This document shows, piece after piece, positions 8,844 to 18,463 of a DNA stretch of 64,000 nucleotides (position 1 is the stretch's first letter; each line of letters opens with the position of its first letter). A program made the translations under genes and the position numbers. Origin of the DNA: Rhodovulum sp. ES.010 (GTDB lineage: Bacteria; Pseudomonadota; Alphaproteobacteria; Rhodobacterales; Rhodobacteraceae); NCBI RefSeq assembly GCF_900142935.1, contig NZ_FSRS01000001.1, positions 2,676,001-2,740,000 of the forward strand. The letters are read 5' to 3'. The notes under the pieces were generated by a model. It saw nothing but the letters and a program-made list of their open reading frames with translations, was not told where the DNA came from and made no database searches.

Positions 8844-9407
8844 TCAGTCTTTCGAGATCGTCTCTACGGTCAGGTTGCCGTTTGTGTAGACGCAGATGTC
8901 AGAGGCGATCGCCATCGCCTTGCGCGCGATCTCCTCCGCCGAGAGGTCGGTCTTTTCCATCAGCCCGCGGGCCGCGGCCAGCGCGAAATTCCCGCCCGAG
9001 CCGATGGCCGCCACGTCATGTTCGGGCGCCAGCACGTCGCCCGCGCCTGTGATCACGTACATCTCGGCCCCGTCGCTGACGATCAGCATCGCTTCCAGCT
9101 TCTGCAGGTACTTGTCGGTGCGCCAGTCCTTGGCCAGTTCCACCGCCGCGCGCTGCAACTGCCCCGGCGTCGCCTCCAGCTTGGCCTCCAGCCGCTCGAG
9201 CAGGGTGAAGGCATCCGCGGTCGAGCCCGCGAAGCCCGCGACCACGTCATAGCCGCCGGGCGACAGCCTGCGCACCTTGCGCGCGCTGCCCTTGATGACG
9301 GTCTGGCCCAGGCTCACCTGCCCGTCGCCCGCGATCACCACCTCGTTGCCCCGTTTCACGCCGACGATCGTCGTGCCGTGCCATCCGGGGAACTCGTCTC
9401 TTGCCAT
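8844..9407 (-). CDS. hslV: ATP-dependent protease peptidase subunit HslV
   Basis: HslV is the proteasome-like threonine peptidase of the HslUV complex. The 187-residue reading begins [11 protein letters not shown], and cleavage after the glycine exposes Thr12 (TTIVGVKRG) as the catalytic N-terminal nucleophile. The conserved core [12 protein letters not shown] and [14 protein letters not shown] near the middle are intact. The frame is open further upstream, but the upstream residues do not match the family, so the later ATG is chosen. It is the first gene of the hslV-SMR-hslU set. Confidence 0.96.
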   Translation of the reverse strand: MARDEFPGWHGTTIVGVKRGNEVVIAGDGQVSLGQTVIKGSARKVRRLSPGGYDVVAGFAGSTADAFTLLERLEAKLEATPGQLQRAAVELAKDWRTDKYLQKLEAMLIVSDGAEMYVITGAGDVLAPEHDVAAIGSGGNFALAAARGLMEKTDLSAEEIARKAMAIASDICVYTNGNLTVETISKD

Positions 9408-9477
9408 CGGGCGCCCTCCGTCTCTCGCGCTCCGGCCCATATATGTGCGGGATGTTGCGCCACAACCCGGCAAACAG

Positions 9478-9501
9478 AAAGGGGCGCTGCAGCGCCCCTT
9501 T
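9478..9501 (-). terminator. Rho-independent terminator of trxA
   Basis: A perfect 24-base palindrome (arms AAAGGGGCGCTG and CAGCGCCCCTTT) lies about 24 bases past the trxA stop. On the minus strand it runs into TTTCTGTTTG, a T-rich tail, as expected for an intrinsic terminator. It separates trxA from the hslV operon downstream. Confidence 0.8.
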
Positions 9502-9524
9502 GTCTCAGTTCCCAAGGATCGGGC

Positions 9525-9845
9525 TCAGACCGACTCTTCGATCCAGCTTTGCAGCGCGGCCTTGGGCGCCGCGCCGATCTTGTTCGAGACGATCTGCCCG
9601 TCCTTGAACAGGAACAGCGCGGGAATGCCGCGCACGCCCATCTGCGCGGGCGTGTTCGGGTTGTCGTCGACATTGACCTTCACGATCTTCACCTTGCCCT
9701 CCATCTCGTTCGAGAGTTCTTCGAGGGCGGGGCCGATCTGCTTGCAGGGGCCGCACCATTCGGCCCAGAAATCCACGACGACGGGGATGTCGGAGTTGCG
9801 CACCTCGGCGTCGAACGTGTCGTCGGTGACGGCTTGGGTCGGCAT
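9525..9845 (-). CDS. trxA: Thioredoxin 1
   Basis: The 106-residue protein is a classical cytoplasmic thioredoxin that reduces protein disulfides, fed by thioredoxin reductase. The active-site motif WCGPC places Cys31 and Cys34 as usual, the cis-proline loop reads [14 protein letters not shown], and the length matches E. coli TrxA. The start is preceded on the minus strand by AAGGAGAG, a strong ribosome-binding site. It lies about 60 bases downstream of addA and may share its promoter, but it has its own terminator. Confidence 0.97.
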   Translation of the reverse strand: MPTQAVTDDTFDAEVRNSDIPVVVDFWAEWCGPCKQIGPALEELSNEMEGKVKIVKVNVDDNPNTPAQMGVRGIPALFLFKDGQIVSNKIGAAPKAALQSWIEESV

Positions 9846-9904
9846 CTGCTCTCTCCTTGGAACCAACGGTTGATGCGGGACAGTAAGTAGCGGGCTTTGG
9901 GCCG

Positions 9905-12900
9905 TCAAGGCGCAGGCAGGCGCCCCAGCGCGGCCCGGCCGAGCGACTCCGGGATCGGCATCAGGTCCGCCGTCCGCGTCCACAGGATCGCGGTCTCGAC
10001 GCGGCGGCCGGGAAAGATTTGCGCCAGCGCCGCGGCATAGGCCCCGACCTGGCGCAACAGACCCTCGGGCACGTCCCCGGGGTCGCTGGGCACCAGCCGG
10101 TTCGTCTTGAAATCGACCGCGCAAACGCGTTCCGGCGTCACGATCAGCCGGTCGATCGCCCCGCGCACCGGCCGGCCCATGATCTCGGCCGCGAAGGGCA
10201 CCTCGGCCAGCGTTCCGGGCGCGAAGACCTCGGCCAGTGACGGGTGCGCGATCAGCTCCTGGGCTTCTGCCAGAAGCGCGGCGATGGCGTTGGCGGGCGC
10301 CGGCGGGTCGCAGGCGGACAGCAGGGTGTGTGCCAGCGCCTCGCGCTTTGGCACGGGTGTCCCGGGAAGATGCTCCAGCAACAGGTGCATCCAGGTTCCG
10401 CGGGCTTTGGCCGCCTCGGCATCGGTCTGCTCCCCCTCGCCCGGCAACGCCTTGGCGCCCCCGAGGTCGGACGGGGTGAGCGGCGGGCTTTCGCGATCCC
10501 GCGCCGGTGCCTCCCGCCGCGCCCAGTCCGGCAAGGCGGTCGCTACGGGTGCCGGTGGCGCGGGCGGTGTCTCGGCCGCGCCGGACCAATCGCCCGTTTC
10601 GTAGCGCAGCCCGGTCCCGAAGCCGAACGCGTACGCATCGCCCAGGCTTTCCAGCCCGCGGGCCACGCGGCTGTACCAGTCGCTCCCGTCCTTCGCGAGG
10701 TTGCCGGCCGCCGCCACGATCAGCCATTGCTCGGCCCGGGTCATGGCCACGTAAAGCAGGCGCTGGCGCTCTTCCTCCTCGCGCCGCACCCGCGCCTCGT
10801 GCGCCGCGGCCAGCAGGTCGGGCCGGGCGTCGGCGGGCGCGGTCCAGGCCATGCCGCCCGCGGGCAGCGGCAACAGCTGGTCGCGGATGCGAACGTCGCG
10901 CTGGGCCGTGTCGGGCAGAATCACGATCGGTGCCTCCAGCCCCTTCGCGCCATGCACCGTCATCACCCTCAGCCTGTCGCCCGCACTGTCGAGCTGGCGC
11001 TTGATCTCGACCTCGTCGCTTTCGATCCAGGCGAGGAACCCGGTCAGCGACGGCACCTCGAGCCGTTCGTAGGACAGCGCCTGGGCCAGCAGCGCGTCGA
11101 TGCCGTCCTCGGCCTCCTCCCCCAGCCGCGCGATCAGCCGCCGACGGCCGTCATGCCGTGTGAGGATGCGCTCCAGCACCTCGTAGGGGCGCAGGAAATC
11201 GGCATGGCGCGCCAGGTCGTCGAGGGCCGCTTTGGTTTCTGTTCCGGCCCAATCCGCGTGCCGCAGCACCTGCCACAGATGCGCCCCGCTGCGCTTCGCC
11301 GCCAGCCGGTAAAGCGCAGCCTCGTCCCAGCCGAACAGCGGCGAACGCAGCGCGCAGGCCAGCGACAGGTCATCCTCGGGCAGCGCGAGAAAGGACAGGA
11401 GCGCGGTCAGGTCGCGCACCGCCAGTTCGCCCCCGATCTTAAGCCGGTCTGCGCCGGCCACCTCCAGCCCTTGCGCCTTGCAGGCGCGGATGATCTCGTG
11501 AAACAGGTCCGACCGCCGCTGGACCAGGATCAGCACATCGCCTTCATGCACCGGCCGCCGGCGGAGGCCGCCGCCCTCGACCTTTTTCGCGATGGTCGCG
11601 CCATCGTCGATCATCGCCCGGATCGCGCCCGCGACCCGCCGTGCAAGCGTGACGCTGTGGTGCCGCTCGGACGGTGTATCGACGGGGTCGGCCCAGTGCC
11701 CCTCTTCGCCGGGCCCGGCGGGTTCGACCACGGGCCACAGCTCGACGCGGCCGGGCAGGTCGTCATGGAATGCCCGGTGCAGCATCTCGCGCCCCAGACC
11801 TTGGCGTGCGCCTTCGGGAAAGGTCTGGTCCACCACCCCCAGAATGGCCGGCGAGGACCGGAAGGAGTATTCCAGCGGCAGTTCCACAAGTGCCCGGTCG
11901 ATGCCCTGCAACCGCGTCCTGAACAGGTCCTTCATGCGGTCGAACCCGTCCGGGTCGGCGCCCTGGAAGGAATAGATCGACTGTTTCTTGTCGCCGACGA
12001 CGAAGATCGTCCGTTCGACGTCGGCCCGCGCCCCGGCGCCGGCGGTGAATTCCTCGGCGAGCCGCTCTATCACGTCCCACTGGGCGGGGCTCGTGTCCTG
12101 CGCTTCGTCCACAAGGATATGGTCGAGCCCGCCATCCAGCCGGAACAGCACCCATTGCGCCACGCCCGGATCGGTCAGCAGGGCGCGCGCCTTCAGGATC
12201 AGGTCGTCGAAGTCGAGCCAGCCCCGTTCCAGCTTGCGCCGGTCGTAGCGCGGCAGGAAGGCGGCCGCGAACCGGTGCAGCGCAAGCGTGCGCTCGGCGG
12301 CGGCCAGGGCGAGGCGCTGGCGCCGCCCCTCGGCGACACGCTCCATCAGCGCATCGAGACGGGCCAGCGCCGGGCCCAGCGCCGCCCGCGTCGCCTTGGT
12401 CGGGAAAGCGCCGACCTTGGCCGAGAACGGCTCGGCCGCGCTTGTCTTGGCCCCGTAAAGAAACGGACCCTCCAGCGCCTCCAGAAGGCCGAGCGACGGC
12501 CGGCCGAAATCGAGCCCGCCCAGCAGGGCGGCCGCCTTGGCGTCGGTCTTGGTGCCCGCCTGCAGCACCGGCAGGACCCGAGCCATGAGCTCGGGTTCGT
12601 CGCCCGTGACCACGCCGCGCAAGACGCATGCGGCGTCCGTTCCGGGCGCCAGCCCGAACTGGCGCCAGATCGCTTCCGCGTCGGGCCGCACGGGGAAGCC
12701 GTGGCGGTGCTGCCCGATTTCGGCCGTCAGCCCGTCCAGATCGTCCCCGACATGAAATCGGGCCAGCGCCGCGAAGGCCGCCGCGTCCGCCCCGTCGGCC
12801 ATCTCCTCCACGATCTCGGCGCGCAGGCGCCGTGCCGCGCGGTCGTCCATCTCGACGAATTGCGGCGAGACCCCGGCCTCGAGCGGGAAACGCCGCAGAA

Positions 12901-13288
12901 GCGCCGCGCAGAACGAGTGGATGGTCTGGATCTTGAGCCCGCCCGGCGTCTCGATCGCGCGCGCAAACAGCCGCCGGGCCTCGCGCAACATCGGCGCCTC
13001 GATGGGTCCGTCCTGGCCGAGCCGCCGCAGCGCGTTGCGCAGATCGGCATCGCCCAGCATTGCCCAGTCCCCTAGCCGCCGGAACAGGCGGTTCTGCATC
13101 TCGCTGGCGGCCGCCTTGGTGTAGGTCAGGCACAGGATGCGCTCGGGCGGCACGCGGTTCAGCAACAGCCGCGCCACCCGGTCGGTCAGCACCCGCGTCT
13201 TGCCCGAGCCGGCATTGGCCGACAGCCAGGTGGAGTTGGCCGGATCGGCCGCCTGAACCTGCCGCTCGGTCGCCGGGTCGCGCCTCAT
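9905..13288 (-). CDS. addA: Double-strand break repair helicase-nuclease AddA
   Basis: AddA is the UvrD-like helicase and nuclease subunit of AddAB, which resects double-strand breaks to load RecA; it replaces RecBCD in alphaproteobacteria. The 1127-residue protein has Walker A in [15 protein letters not shown] (about residue 28), motif Ia [12 protein letters not shown], Walker [13 protein letters not shown] near residue 380, motif [13 protein letters not shown] near 785, TRAEQWL, and the C-terminal nuclease motif [10 protein letters not shown] near residue 1073. Its ATG overlaps the addB stop by four bases. Length is normal for the alphaproteobacterial form. Confidence 0.95.
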   Translation of the reverse strand: MRRDPATERQVQAADPANSTWLSANAGSGKTRVLTDRVARLLLNRVPPERILCLTYTKAAASEMQNRLFRRLGDWAMLGDADLRNALRRLGQDGPIEAPMLREARRLFARAIETPGGLKIQTIHSFCAALLRRFPLEAGVSPQFVEMDDRAARRLRAEIVEEMADGADAAAFAALARFHVGDDLDGLTAEIGQHRHGFPVRPDAEAIWRQFGLAPGTDAACVLRGVVTGDEPELMARVLPVLQAGTKTDAKAAALLGGLDFGRPSLGLLEALEGPFLYGAKTSAAEPFSAKVGAFPTKATRAALGPALARLDALMERVAEGRRQRLALAAAERTLALHRFAAAFLPRYDRRKLERGWLDFDDLILKARALLTDPGVAQWVLFRLDGGLDHILVDEAQDTSPAQWDVIERLAEEFTAGAGARADVERTIFVVGDKKQSIYSFQGADPDGFDRMKDLFRTRLQGIDRALVELPLEYSFRSSPAILGVVDQTFPEGARQGLGREMLHRAFHDDLPGRVELWPVVEPAGPGEEGHWADPVDTPSERHHSVTLARRVAGAIRAMIDDGATIAKKVEGGGLRRRPVHEGDVLILVQRRSDLFHEIIRACKAQGLEVAGADRLKIGGELAVRDLTALLSFLALPEDDLSLACALRSPLFGWDEAALYRLAAKRSGAHLWQVLRHADWAGTETKAALDDLARHADFLRPYEVLERILTRHDGRRRLIARLGEEAEDGIDALLAQALSYERLEVPSLTGFLAWIESDEVEIKRQLDSAGDRLRVMTVHGAKGLEAPIVILPDTAQRDVRIRDQLLPLPAGGMAWTAPADARPDLLAAAHEARVRREEEERQRLLYVAMTRAEQWLIVAAAGNLAKDGSDWYSRVARGLESLGDAYAFGFGTGLRYETGDWSGAAETPPAPPAPVATALPDWARREAPARDRESPPLTPSDLGGAKALPGEGEQTDAEAAKARGTWMHLLLEHLPGTPVPKREALAHTLLSACDPPAPANAIAALLAEAQELIAHPSLAEVFAPGTLAEVPFAAEIMGRPVRGAIDRLIVTPERVCAVDFKTNRLVPSDPGDVPEGLLRQVGAYAAALAQIFPGRRVETAILWTRTADLMPIPESLGRAALGRLPAP

Positions 13289-16230
13289 TGGCCCACCTCG
13301 ACCGGGTGCGGGCTGTCGGTCTCGTCCCATTCGCCGTGGCGCGACAGTAGGTCGTAATCGGTGACGTCGCCGCGCCGTTGGAGGCGGCTGCGGGCCACGT
13401 ATCCGCGCGACCGGTCCTCGTAATGGGCGATCAGGCGGCCAAGCTCCGCCCAGGTGCGGTCGACAAGCCCGTCTTCAAGCGCGTTCGTTACCGTTTTCGG
13501 CGGGTTTCCCAGGCCCAGATAACTTACATGGGCGACGGGCGCCGCCGGGATCTCGTCGAAGCCGCCGCGTTCCGCGATGCACGCTTCGAGAAGCAGCTGC
13601 TTGTCGAACAGTTCCATCGCCTTTTGACTGGGCGGGGTTCCGGTCTTGTAATCGTAGAGGATCAGGCGGCCGTCGGGGCGCCGGTCGATCCGGTCGGCCT
13701 CGGCCGAGAGGGTGAAGCCACCCGGCAATGTCACTTCGCCTGACCTTTCCCGCGCGATGCACGTGGCCGCCGCGTGGCGCGCCGCCTCATCGCGGAGGAA
13801 GCTGTCGGCCACCCGTTCGAGCCGCGCACGCCAGAGGAGCCGCGCCGCGGGCCATGGCGCTTCGGTCGCAAGGACCCGGTCCGCGATCGCCAGCAGCCGG
13901 TCCCGCGCGGCGGCCGGCTCTGGCTCCAGCGACTTTTCAAGAAACTCCTCCATCACCTTGTGCAGCACCGTGCCGCGCAGAGGCGCGTCGGCGGCATGCA
14001 CGAGCGGGTCGAGCGGTTTGAGTTGCAGGATATGTCGCGCGTAGACCGCGTAGGGATCGCGCACCAGCCGCTCGACCGCGGTCACCGACAGGCGGGCGGG
14101 CCGGTCCGCGACCGGCGGGCATGGCGCGGGGCGCGGGGCGGCGGCGACGCGGCGGTCGGGACGTTCCAGCGCCGAGGCCAGCCGCAGCCAGCCCTGCCCG
14201 CGCGACCGCATTGCCTCCAGCGCTTCGGGTCCGTTGCGGCCGGGCAGGCCGCGCATGAGGTTGGTCAGCCGGTTCAGCCACCGCGCGGGCACGGTTTCGG
14301 CCTCGGCATTGCGGATCGCCCGGCTGAGCACGACGGTGGGTGCAGCAACGGCCTGCTGGAAATCATGCGCCGCGAGGCCGATCTGGCGGTCGGGCAGCAA
14401 CAGTCCGGCCTCGGCCCGCATCCGCCGGTTCAGCCACGGGTCGGGCGGGGGAGTCTCGGGCCAGACCCCTTCGTTGAGCCCGCCCAGGATCACCATGTCG
14501 GCCCCCTGCACCCGCGCCTCCAGCGTGCCCCAGATCATGATGTCCGGGTGCGGCTCGACGGCGCTGCGCACGAGGCCGGCTTGCAGCACGCCCTCGAACA
14601 GCGCCGCGTAGTCGGCCGGGGTCATCTCGCCGCCCGCCTCCGCATCGGCCCGCAGGCCGTTGCAGATCGTCCGCGCCTCGATTCCCGCCTCTTCCTCCCA
14701 AAGCCCCCCCGTGCCGTCTTCTGCCGGACCGGCGGCAAGGGCCTCCGTGACCTCGATATGGCGCGACACATGGTCGGGCAGCGGTTCTGTCCCGGCGCGG
14801 TCGAGCCCGTCGAGCGTGCGGGCAAGCCAGTCTGCCCAATCGTGGCGCCCGTCGTTGCGGCCCGACTCCGCCCACGCGCGCAGGGCGGCGCCGTCTGGAA
14901 AGGCCGGGCCGCGCCCCCGCAGGTGCAGTTCCAGTTCCCGCGTCCAGAGCAGGTGGGTCGCACGCTGCCCGGTGCCCGAGGCCGTCAGCGGGTGTTTGAG
15001 CAGCGCCAGCAGCGCGCCGACCGTCAGCCGCGTGCCGAAAAGGCGCGCGACCTGCCGCAGCAGTCGGCCCGGCGGCGACAGCGGCAACGGCTGGCCCGCG
15101 CTGTCGTCGGGCCGGATGCCCCAGCGGTCGAGCGCGGCGGTGACCTGCCGCGACAGCGTCCGGTCCGGCGTGACCAGCGCGGCGCGCGTGCCGTCTTCGG
15201 CAGCGCGCCGCAGGCACAGCGCGATCGCGAGCGCCTCGGCGCGGGGCGCGGGCGCCTCGATCAACGTGACATCGGCCGTGGCGCCGGTCAGCTCGGGCAG
15301 GGCGGGCCCCTCGTCCATCCACTGATCCGTCACCGGTGCGGGCCGCAGCGCGAGCGACACCAGCCTGTTGCGGGCCGGGCTGGGGGCCGCGGCGGCGCCG
15401 TGCCATGGCCGCACCGCTCCGGGCGCGAGGTCGAGCGCATCCAGCAGGCGGCGAAACCGGAACTGGGGGTGATCCTCGGCGGTCAGCGCGTCCTCGACCG
15501 TGTTCCAGACCGGCTCGGGCATGTCGAAATCGAAGCCGGGCAGGACGGCGGCGCCTTGCGGCAGGCGCGCGACGGCGGCCAGGAACAGCGCGGTCGCGCC
15601 GCGCGAGCCGGTCGTGCCAGCGACGATCACCGGATGCCCGGGCGGGGCCGTTTGCCAGAGCGCCGCCAGCCGCTCCGCCGCCAGCCGTTGGCGTCCCCCG
15701 TCGTCCAGCCGCCCCGTCGTCTCGGGGCCCAGATAGGTCTCCACCAGGCTCACGAAGCGTCGCGCGCGCGCCCAATGAGCCGAGAGCTCTCCGACATCCA
15801 GCTCATGCAGCGCGCCCGGCGGCACGCCCTCGGTCTGAAGCTCGTCGAGGAGGCGGGCGAGGCTGTCTGCGAGGTCGTAGACCGAACTGCGCGGGGCGAG
15901 ACCGGGCTCGCGCTCGAGAAGTGCGGCCACCAGCCGGGCGAGTTCGAGGCGCCGCCGCAGCGGCGACACCGGCGGCGGCAGGTCGGCCAGAACCGGGTCG
16001 CGCGCCAGTTCGGTGACAAGGCGGATGCGGGGCCAGAGCCGGGGCGGCCCAGCTTGCAGAAGGTCCTGAAGCCGGCGCCGCATGCGCTGCGTGTTGACCC
16101 AGATCTCGACCTCGGCCCAGGCCTCGGCCGGGGCGTCGGACAGCCTCTGTTCCAGCCCGGACAAGAGGCCGCGCGGGAAATCCGCACCGGGCGGCAAGCC
16201 GAAAAGGCGCGGGCCGGGGCCGTCAAACAT
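13285..16230 (-). CDS. addB: Double-strand break repair protein AddB
   Basis: AddB is the partner of AddA: an inactive helicase-like scaffold with its own nuclease domain. The 981-residue product is the right size, contains WGTLEARVQGADMVILGGL near residue 600 and the C-terminal nuclease motif LILYDYKTGTPPSQKAM near residue 890. No Walker A is visible near the N-terminus, which is usual for the alphaproteobacterial branch. The ATG beginning MFDGPGPRLFGLPPG is chosen; it overlaps the end of the upstream nucleotidyltransferase gene by eight bases. The set murU-like, addB and addA is therefore transcribed as one unit. Confidence 0.93.
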   Translation of the reverse strand: MFDGPGPRLFGLPPGADFPRGLLSGLEQRLSDAPAEAWAEVEIWVNTQRMRRRLQDLLQAGPPRLWPRIRLVTELARDPVLADLPPPVSPLRRRLELARLVAALLEREPGLAPRSSVYDLADSLARLLDELQTEGVPPGALHELDVGELSAHWARARRFVSLVETYLGPETTGRLDDGGRQRLAAERLAALWQTAPPGHPVIVAGTTGSRGATALFLAAVARLPQGAAVLPGFDFDMPEPVWNTVEDALTAEDHPQFRFRRLLDALDLAPGAVRPWHGAAAAPSPARNRLVSLALRPAPVTDQWMDEGPALPELTGATADVTLIEAPAPRAEALAIALCLRRAAEDGTRAALVTPDRTLSRQVTAALDRWGIRPDDSAGQPLPLSPPGRLLRQVARLFGTRLTVGALLALLKHPLTASGTGQRATHLLWTRELELHLRGRGPAFPDGAALRAWAESGRNDGRHDWADWLARTLDGLDRAGTEPLPDHVSRHIEVTEALAAGPAEDGTGGLWEEEAGIEARTICNGLRADAEAGGEMTPADYAALFEGVLQAGLVRSAVEPHPDIMIWGTLEARVQGADMVILGGLNEGVWPETPPPDPWLNRRMRAEAGLLLPDRQIGLAAHDFQQAVAAPTVVLSRAIRNAEAETVPARWLNRLTNLMRGLPGRNGPEALEAMRSRGQGWLRLASALERPDRRVAAAPRPAPCPPVADRPARLSVTAVERLVRDPYAVYARHILQLKPLDPLVHAADAPLRGTVLHKVMEEFLEKSLEPEPAAARDRLLAIADRVLATEAPWPAARLLWRARLERVADSFLRDEAARHAAATCIARERSGEVTLPGGFTLSAEADRIDRRPDGRLILYDYKTGTPPSQKAMELFDKQLLLEACIAERGGFDEIPAAPVAHVSYLGLGNPPKTVTNALEDGLVDRTWAELGRLIAHYEDRSRGYVARSRLQRRGDVTDYDLLSRHGEWDETDSPHPVEVGQ

Positions 16231-16915
16231 CGCGCGTCTCCGCCAGCATACGCTCCGCGGCGGCGATGCCCTCGGGGTGGCCGACATCGCACCAGAGCCC
16301 GGGATAGCGGACGCCGAAAAGCCGGCCGTCCGCGATCAGCCGGTCCCAGACGCGGTTGAGCGAGAACACGGGTTGGTCGATCCGGCCAAGGCCGCCGGTG
16401 TGCAGGATTTGCGCCCCGGTGTAGACCATGGGCCCCCCGCGCCTCAGCGCGCCGTCCGCCGCGCGCGTGAAGTCGCCGTCGCCGGACCGGCCCCGTGCGC
16501 GCCCCGGCTCGATCAGCAGCAGCAGCGCGTCCATCCGCGACGGATCCCACGCCCCGGCAAGGTGGCGCAGCGGATTCGGGCCGGCCCAAACCGCATCGCT
16601 GTTCAGGGTGAACACGGTTTCGGCCCCAAGCAGCGGCAAGGCATGGCGGAGGCCGCCCCCCGTATCGAGGATTTCGGGCGTTTCGCGCGAAATGCGCACG
16701 GCGGCCCGCCCGGCAAGATGGGCTTCGAGTTGCGCCGCGCGGTAATGCGTGTTCACGACGATCCGCCCGAGGTTCGCTTCCTCCGCCAGCGTCAGCGCGT
16801 GATCGATGAGCGGCTTGCCCGCCACATCGATCAGCGGTTTTGGCCGGTCCGCGGTCAGCGCCCCCATCCGGGTGCCGAAGCCCGCGGCGAAGAGCATCAA
16901 GGTGTCGGGTGGCAT
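16223..16915 (-). CDS. Sugar-1-phosphate nucleotidyltransferase (MurU-like)
   Basis: The 230-residue protein has the nucleotidyltransferase signature FAAGFGTRMGALTADRPKP at residues 8-26 and the sugar-binding aspartate region TLNSDAVWAG. In organisms that recycle peptidoglycan by the MurU route, this enzyme makes UDP-MurNAc from MurNAc-1-phosphate, working with the AmgK kinase; a homologue of AmgK is encoded immediately upstream and overlaps it by 19 bases. That pairing makes MurU the best guess, although a general mannose- or glucose-1-phosphate enzyme cannot be ruled out by reading alone. A longer N-terminus is open in frame but is not protein-like. Confidence 0.85.
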   Translation of the reverse strand: MPPDTLMLFAAGFGTRMGALTADRPKPLIDVAGKPLIDHALTLAEEANLGRIVVNTHYRAAQLEAHLAGRAAVRISRETPEILDTGGGLRHALPLLGAETVFTLNSDAVWAGPNPLRHLAGAWDPSRMDALLLLIEPGRARGRSGDGDFTRAADGALRRGGPMVYTGAQILHTGGLGRIDQPVFSLNRVWDRLIADGRLFGVRYPGLWCDVGHPEGIAAAERMLAETRDV

Positions 16916-17913
16916 CTGCGGGCGATCCTGTCGAACTGGGCCGGGTCCGGCGGGGGCAGAAGGGCCAGGCAGCTGTCGCGGATATCGGCAAGGGCGGGAT
17001 GGGCGAGGTCGCGCATCAGGTGCCCCCAGACCCGCGGCAGAAGCGGCAGGTAACCCGGTTTGCCATCCCGCAGGCAAAGGCGTGCGAAGACGCCGAGTAT
17101 TCGCAGGTTGCGCTGGGCGCCCAGCAGGGCGTAGGCGCGGTCGAACGCGGCCGGGTCGGCGCCGCTGGCCTGGACATAGCGCGCCTTGATGCGGGTTTGC
17201 AGCGGCTCGGGCACATCCCGCCTCGCATCTTCCAGCAGCGAGACGAGATCGTAGGCCGGGTGCCCGATGCGCGCGTCCTGGAAGTCGAGCAGTCCGACAC
17301 GCGCCGTCCCCGTGCGTTCAGGCAGCCAGATCAGGTTCTCGGCGTGGTAGTCGCGCAGGATCAGGACGGAGGGGACGACCTCCTCCAGACGGTGTTGAAA
17401 CGCCGCAAGCAGCCGCGTCGCCTCGGCGTCCTTCACCGGTGCGTCCAGAGCCCGCGCGTACCAATCGAAGGCGAGCCCGGCCAGCGGCGCCATGGTGGCG
17501 GCATCGTAGGGGTCGAGACGCGCGGGCGGCGCGGCCCGGTGCAGGTCGACGAGCAGGTCGACCGCCGCGGCATAGAGGTCCTCTTCGCACGCCGGGTCGG
17601 CGGCCACGACCCGGGCGAACAGCGCATCGCCAAGATCTTCGATCAGCAGGAAGCCGCGCGCCGTGTCCTCGGCGAGAATCCCCGGCGCCGACAGACCGAG
17701 CCCGGCTAGGTGGCGCGCGATCCCGACGAACGGCCGGACATCCTCGCCGGTGTCGGGCGGGGCGTCCATCAGGACCGCGCCCGTTCCCTCCGGCCCGCCC
17801 CGCAGCCGTTCGTAGCGCCGGTTCGAGGCATCGCCCGCGAGCGGCGCGCGCGCGGCGTCCTGCCAACCGGCCCGGGCGAGAAAGGCCGCCTTCTCCGCAC
17901 TGCGATCAGGCAT
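16897..17913 (-). CDS. Aminosugar/aminoglycoside phosphotransferase-family kinase (AmgK-like)
   Basis: The 338-residue protein has the APH-type kinase fold: the N-lobe with LAGDASNRRYERL, a hinge with FLLIEDLGD, the catalytic loop LRDYHAENLIW near residue 190, and the metal-binding LLDFQDARIGHPAYDL about 20 residues later. AmgK phosphorylates MurNAc or GlcNAc at the anomeric carbon in peptidoglycan recycling, and its usual partner MurU is next in the operon. The start overlaps the end of tsaE by eight bases. The neighbourhood tsaE-amgK-murU-addBA is a familiar alphaproteobacterial arrangement. Confidence 0.87.
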   Translation of the reverse strand: MPDRSAEKAAFLARAGWQDAARAPLAGDASNRRYERLRGGPEGTGAVLMDAPPDTGEDVRPFVGIARHLAGLGLSAPGILAEDTARGFLLIEDLGDALFARVVAADPACEEDLYAAAVDLLVDLHRAAPPARLDPYDAATMAPLAGLAFDWYARALDAPVKDAEATRLLAAFQHRLEEVVPSVLILRDYHAENLIWLPERTGTARVGLLDFQDARIGHPAYDLVSLLEDARRDVPEPLQTRIKARYVQASGADPAAFDRAYALLGAQRNLRILGVFARLCLRDGKPGYLPLLPRVWGHLMRDLAHPALADIRDSCLALLPPPDPAQFDRIARRCHPTP

Positions 17914-18421
17914 CTTTCGTGGACGTCTCGAGAAGCGGGGACAGGCGGTCGCGCCACGCCGGGTCGGACGCCGAGAGGCGAAGGGTGCGGCTGGTCTCCG
18001 ACGCGCCGGGCGCGAAGCTCAGCGTCAGCGCCGACGGCGGTGCAAGGTCGCCCAGCCGGTCGGGCCATTCCACCAGGCAGATCGCCGACGCGAACGCCTC
18101 TTCCAGGCCGAGTTCGACCACCTCGTCCGGGTGCCCGAGGCGATAGAGATCGGCGTGCCAGATTTCGAGCGGGCCGGCCGCGTAGACCTGGATCAGGGTG
18201 AAGGTGGGCGAAGGCACCTCTTCCGGCGGGTCGCCCGCCCGCCTGCGCAACGCCCCGATCAGCGCGCGGGCGAAGGCGGTCTTGCCCGCGCCGATCCGCC
18301 CTTCCAGCAACAGCGTGTCCCCCGGGCGCAGCAGTTCGCCCAGGCGGTCGGCAAGGCCGGCGGTTGCGTCCTCGGACGCGAGCGTTAGAGAGATGGGGGC
18401 GAAGGGGCGCGCGCTCTGCAT
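17906..18421 (-). CDS. tsaE: tRNA threonylcarbamoyladenosine biosynthesis ATPase TsaE
   Basis: TsaE is the ATPase that regenerates the TsaB-TsaD complex in making the t6A modification at position 37 of tRNAs that read ANN codons. The 171-residue protein has the P-loop LEGRIGAGKTAFARALI near residue 40, SPTFTLIQVY, the HADLYRL motif and the late tryptophan motif CLVEWPDRLG, all diagnostic. tsaD is elsewhere in the window (near 30.1 kb). It is the first gene of the run leading through the kinase and addBA to trxA. Confidence 0.95.
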   Translation of the reverse strand: MQSARPFAPISLTLASEDATAGLADRLGELLRPGDTLLLEGRIGAGKTAFARALIGALRRRAGDPPEEVPSPTFTLIQVYAAGPLEIWHADLYRLGHPDEVVELGLEEAFASAICLVEWPDRLGDLAPPSALTLSFAPGASETSRTLRLSASDPAWRDRLSPLLETSTKDA

Positions 18422-18463
18422 GGGCGCAGTCTTACGCCCGGCGCCGGTCCCTGCAAGGCCCGA

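Noticed and set aside
10244..13075. A 943-codon plus-strand frame opposite addA
   Set aside because: Composition is that of an antisense shadow, and addA shows all helicase and nuclease motifs on the other strand.
13774..16359. An 861-codon plus-strand frame opposite addB
   Set aside because: No start signal, no recognisable domain, and the minus strand encodes AddB over the same DNA.
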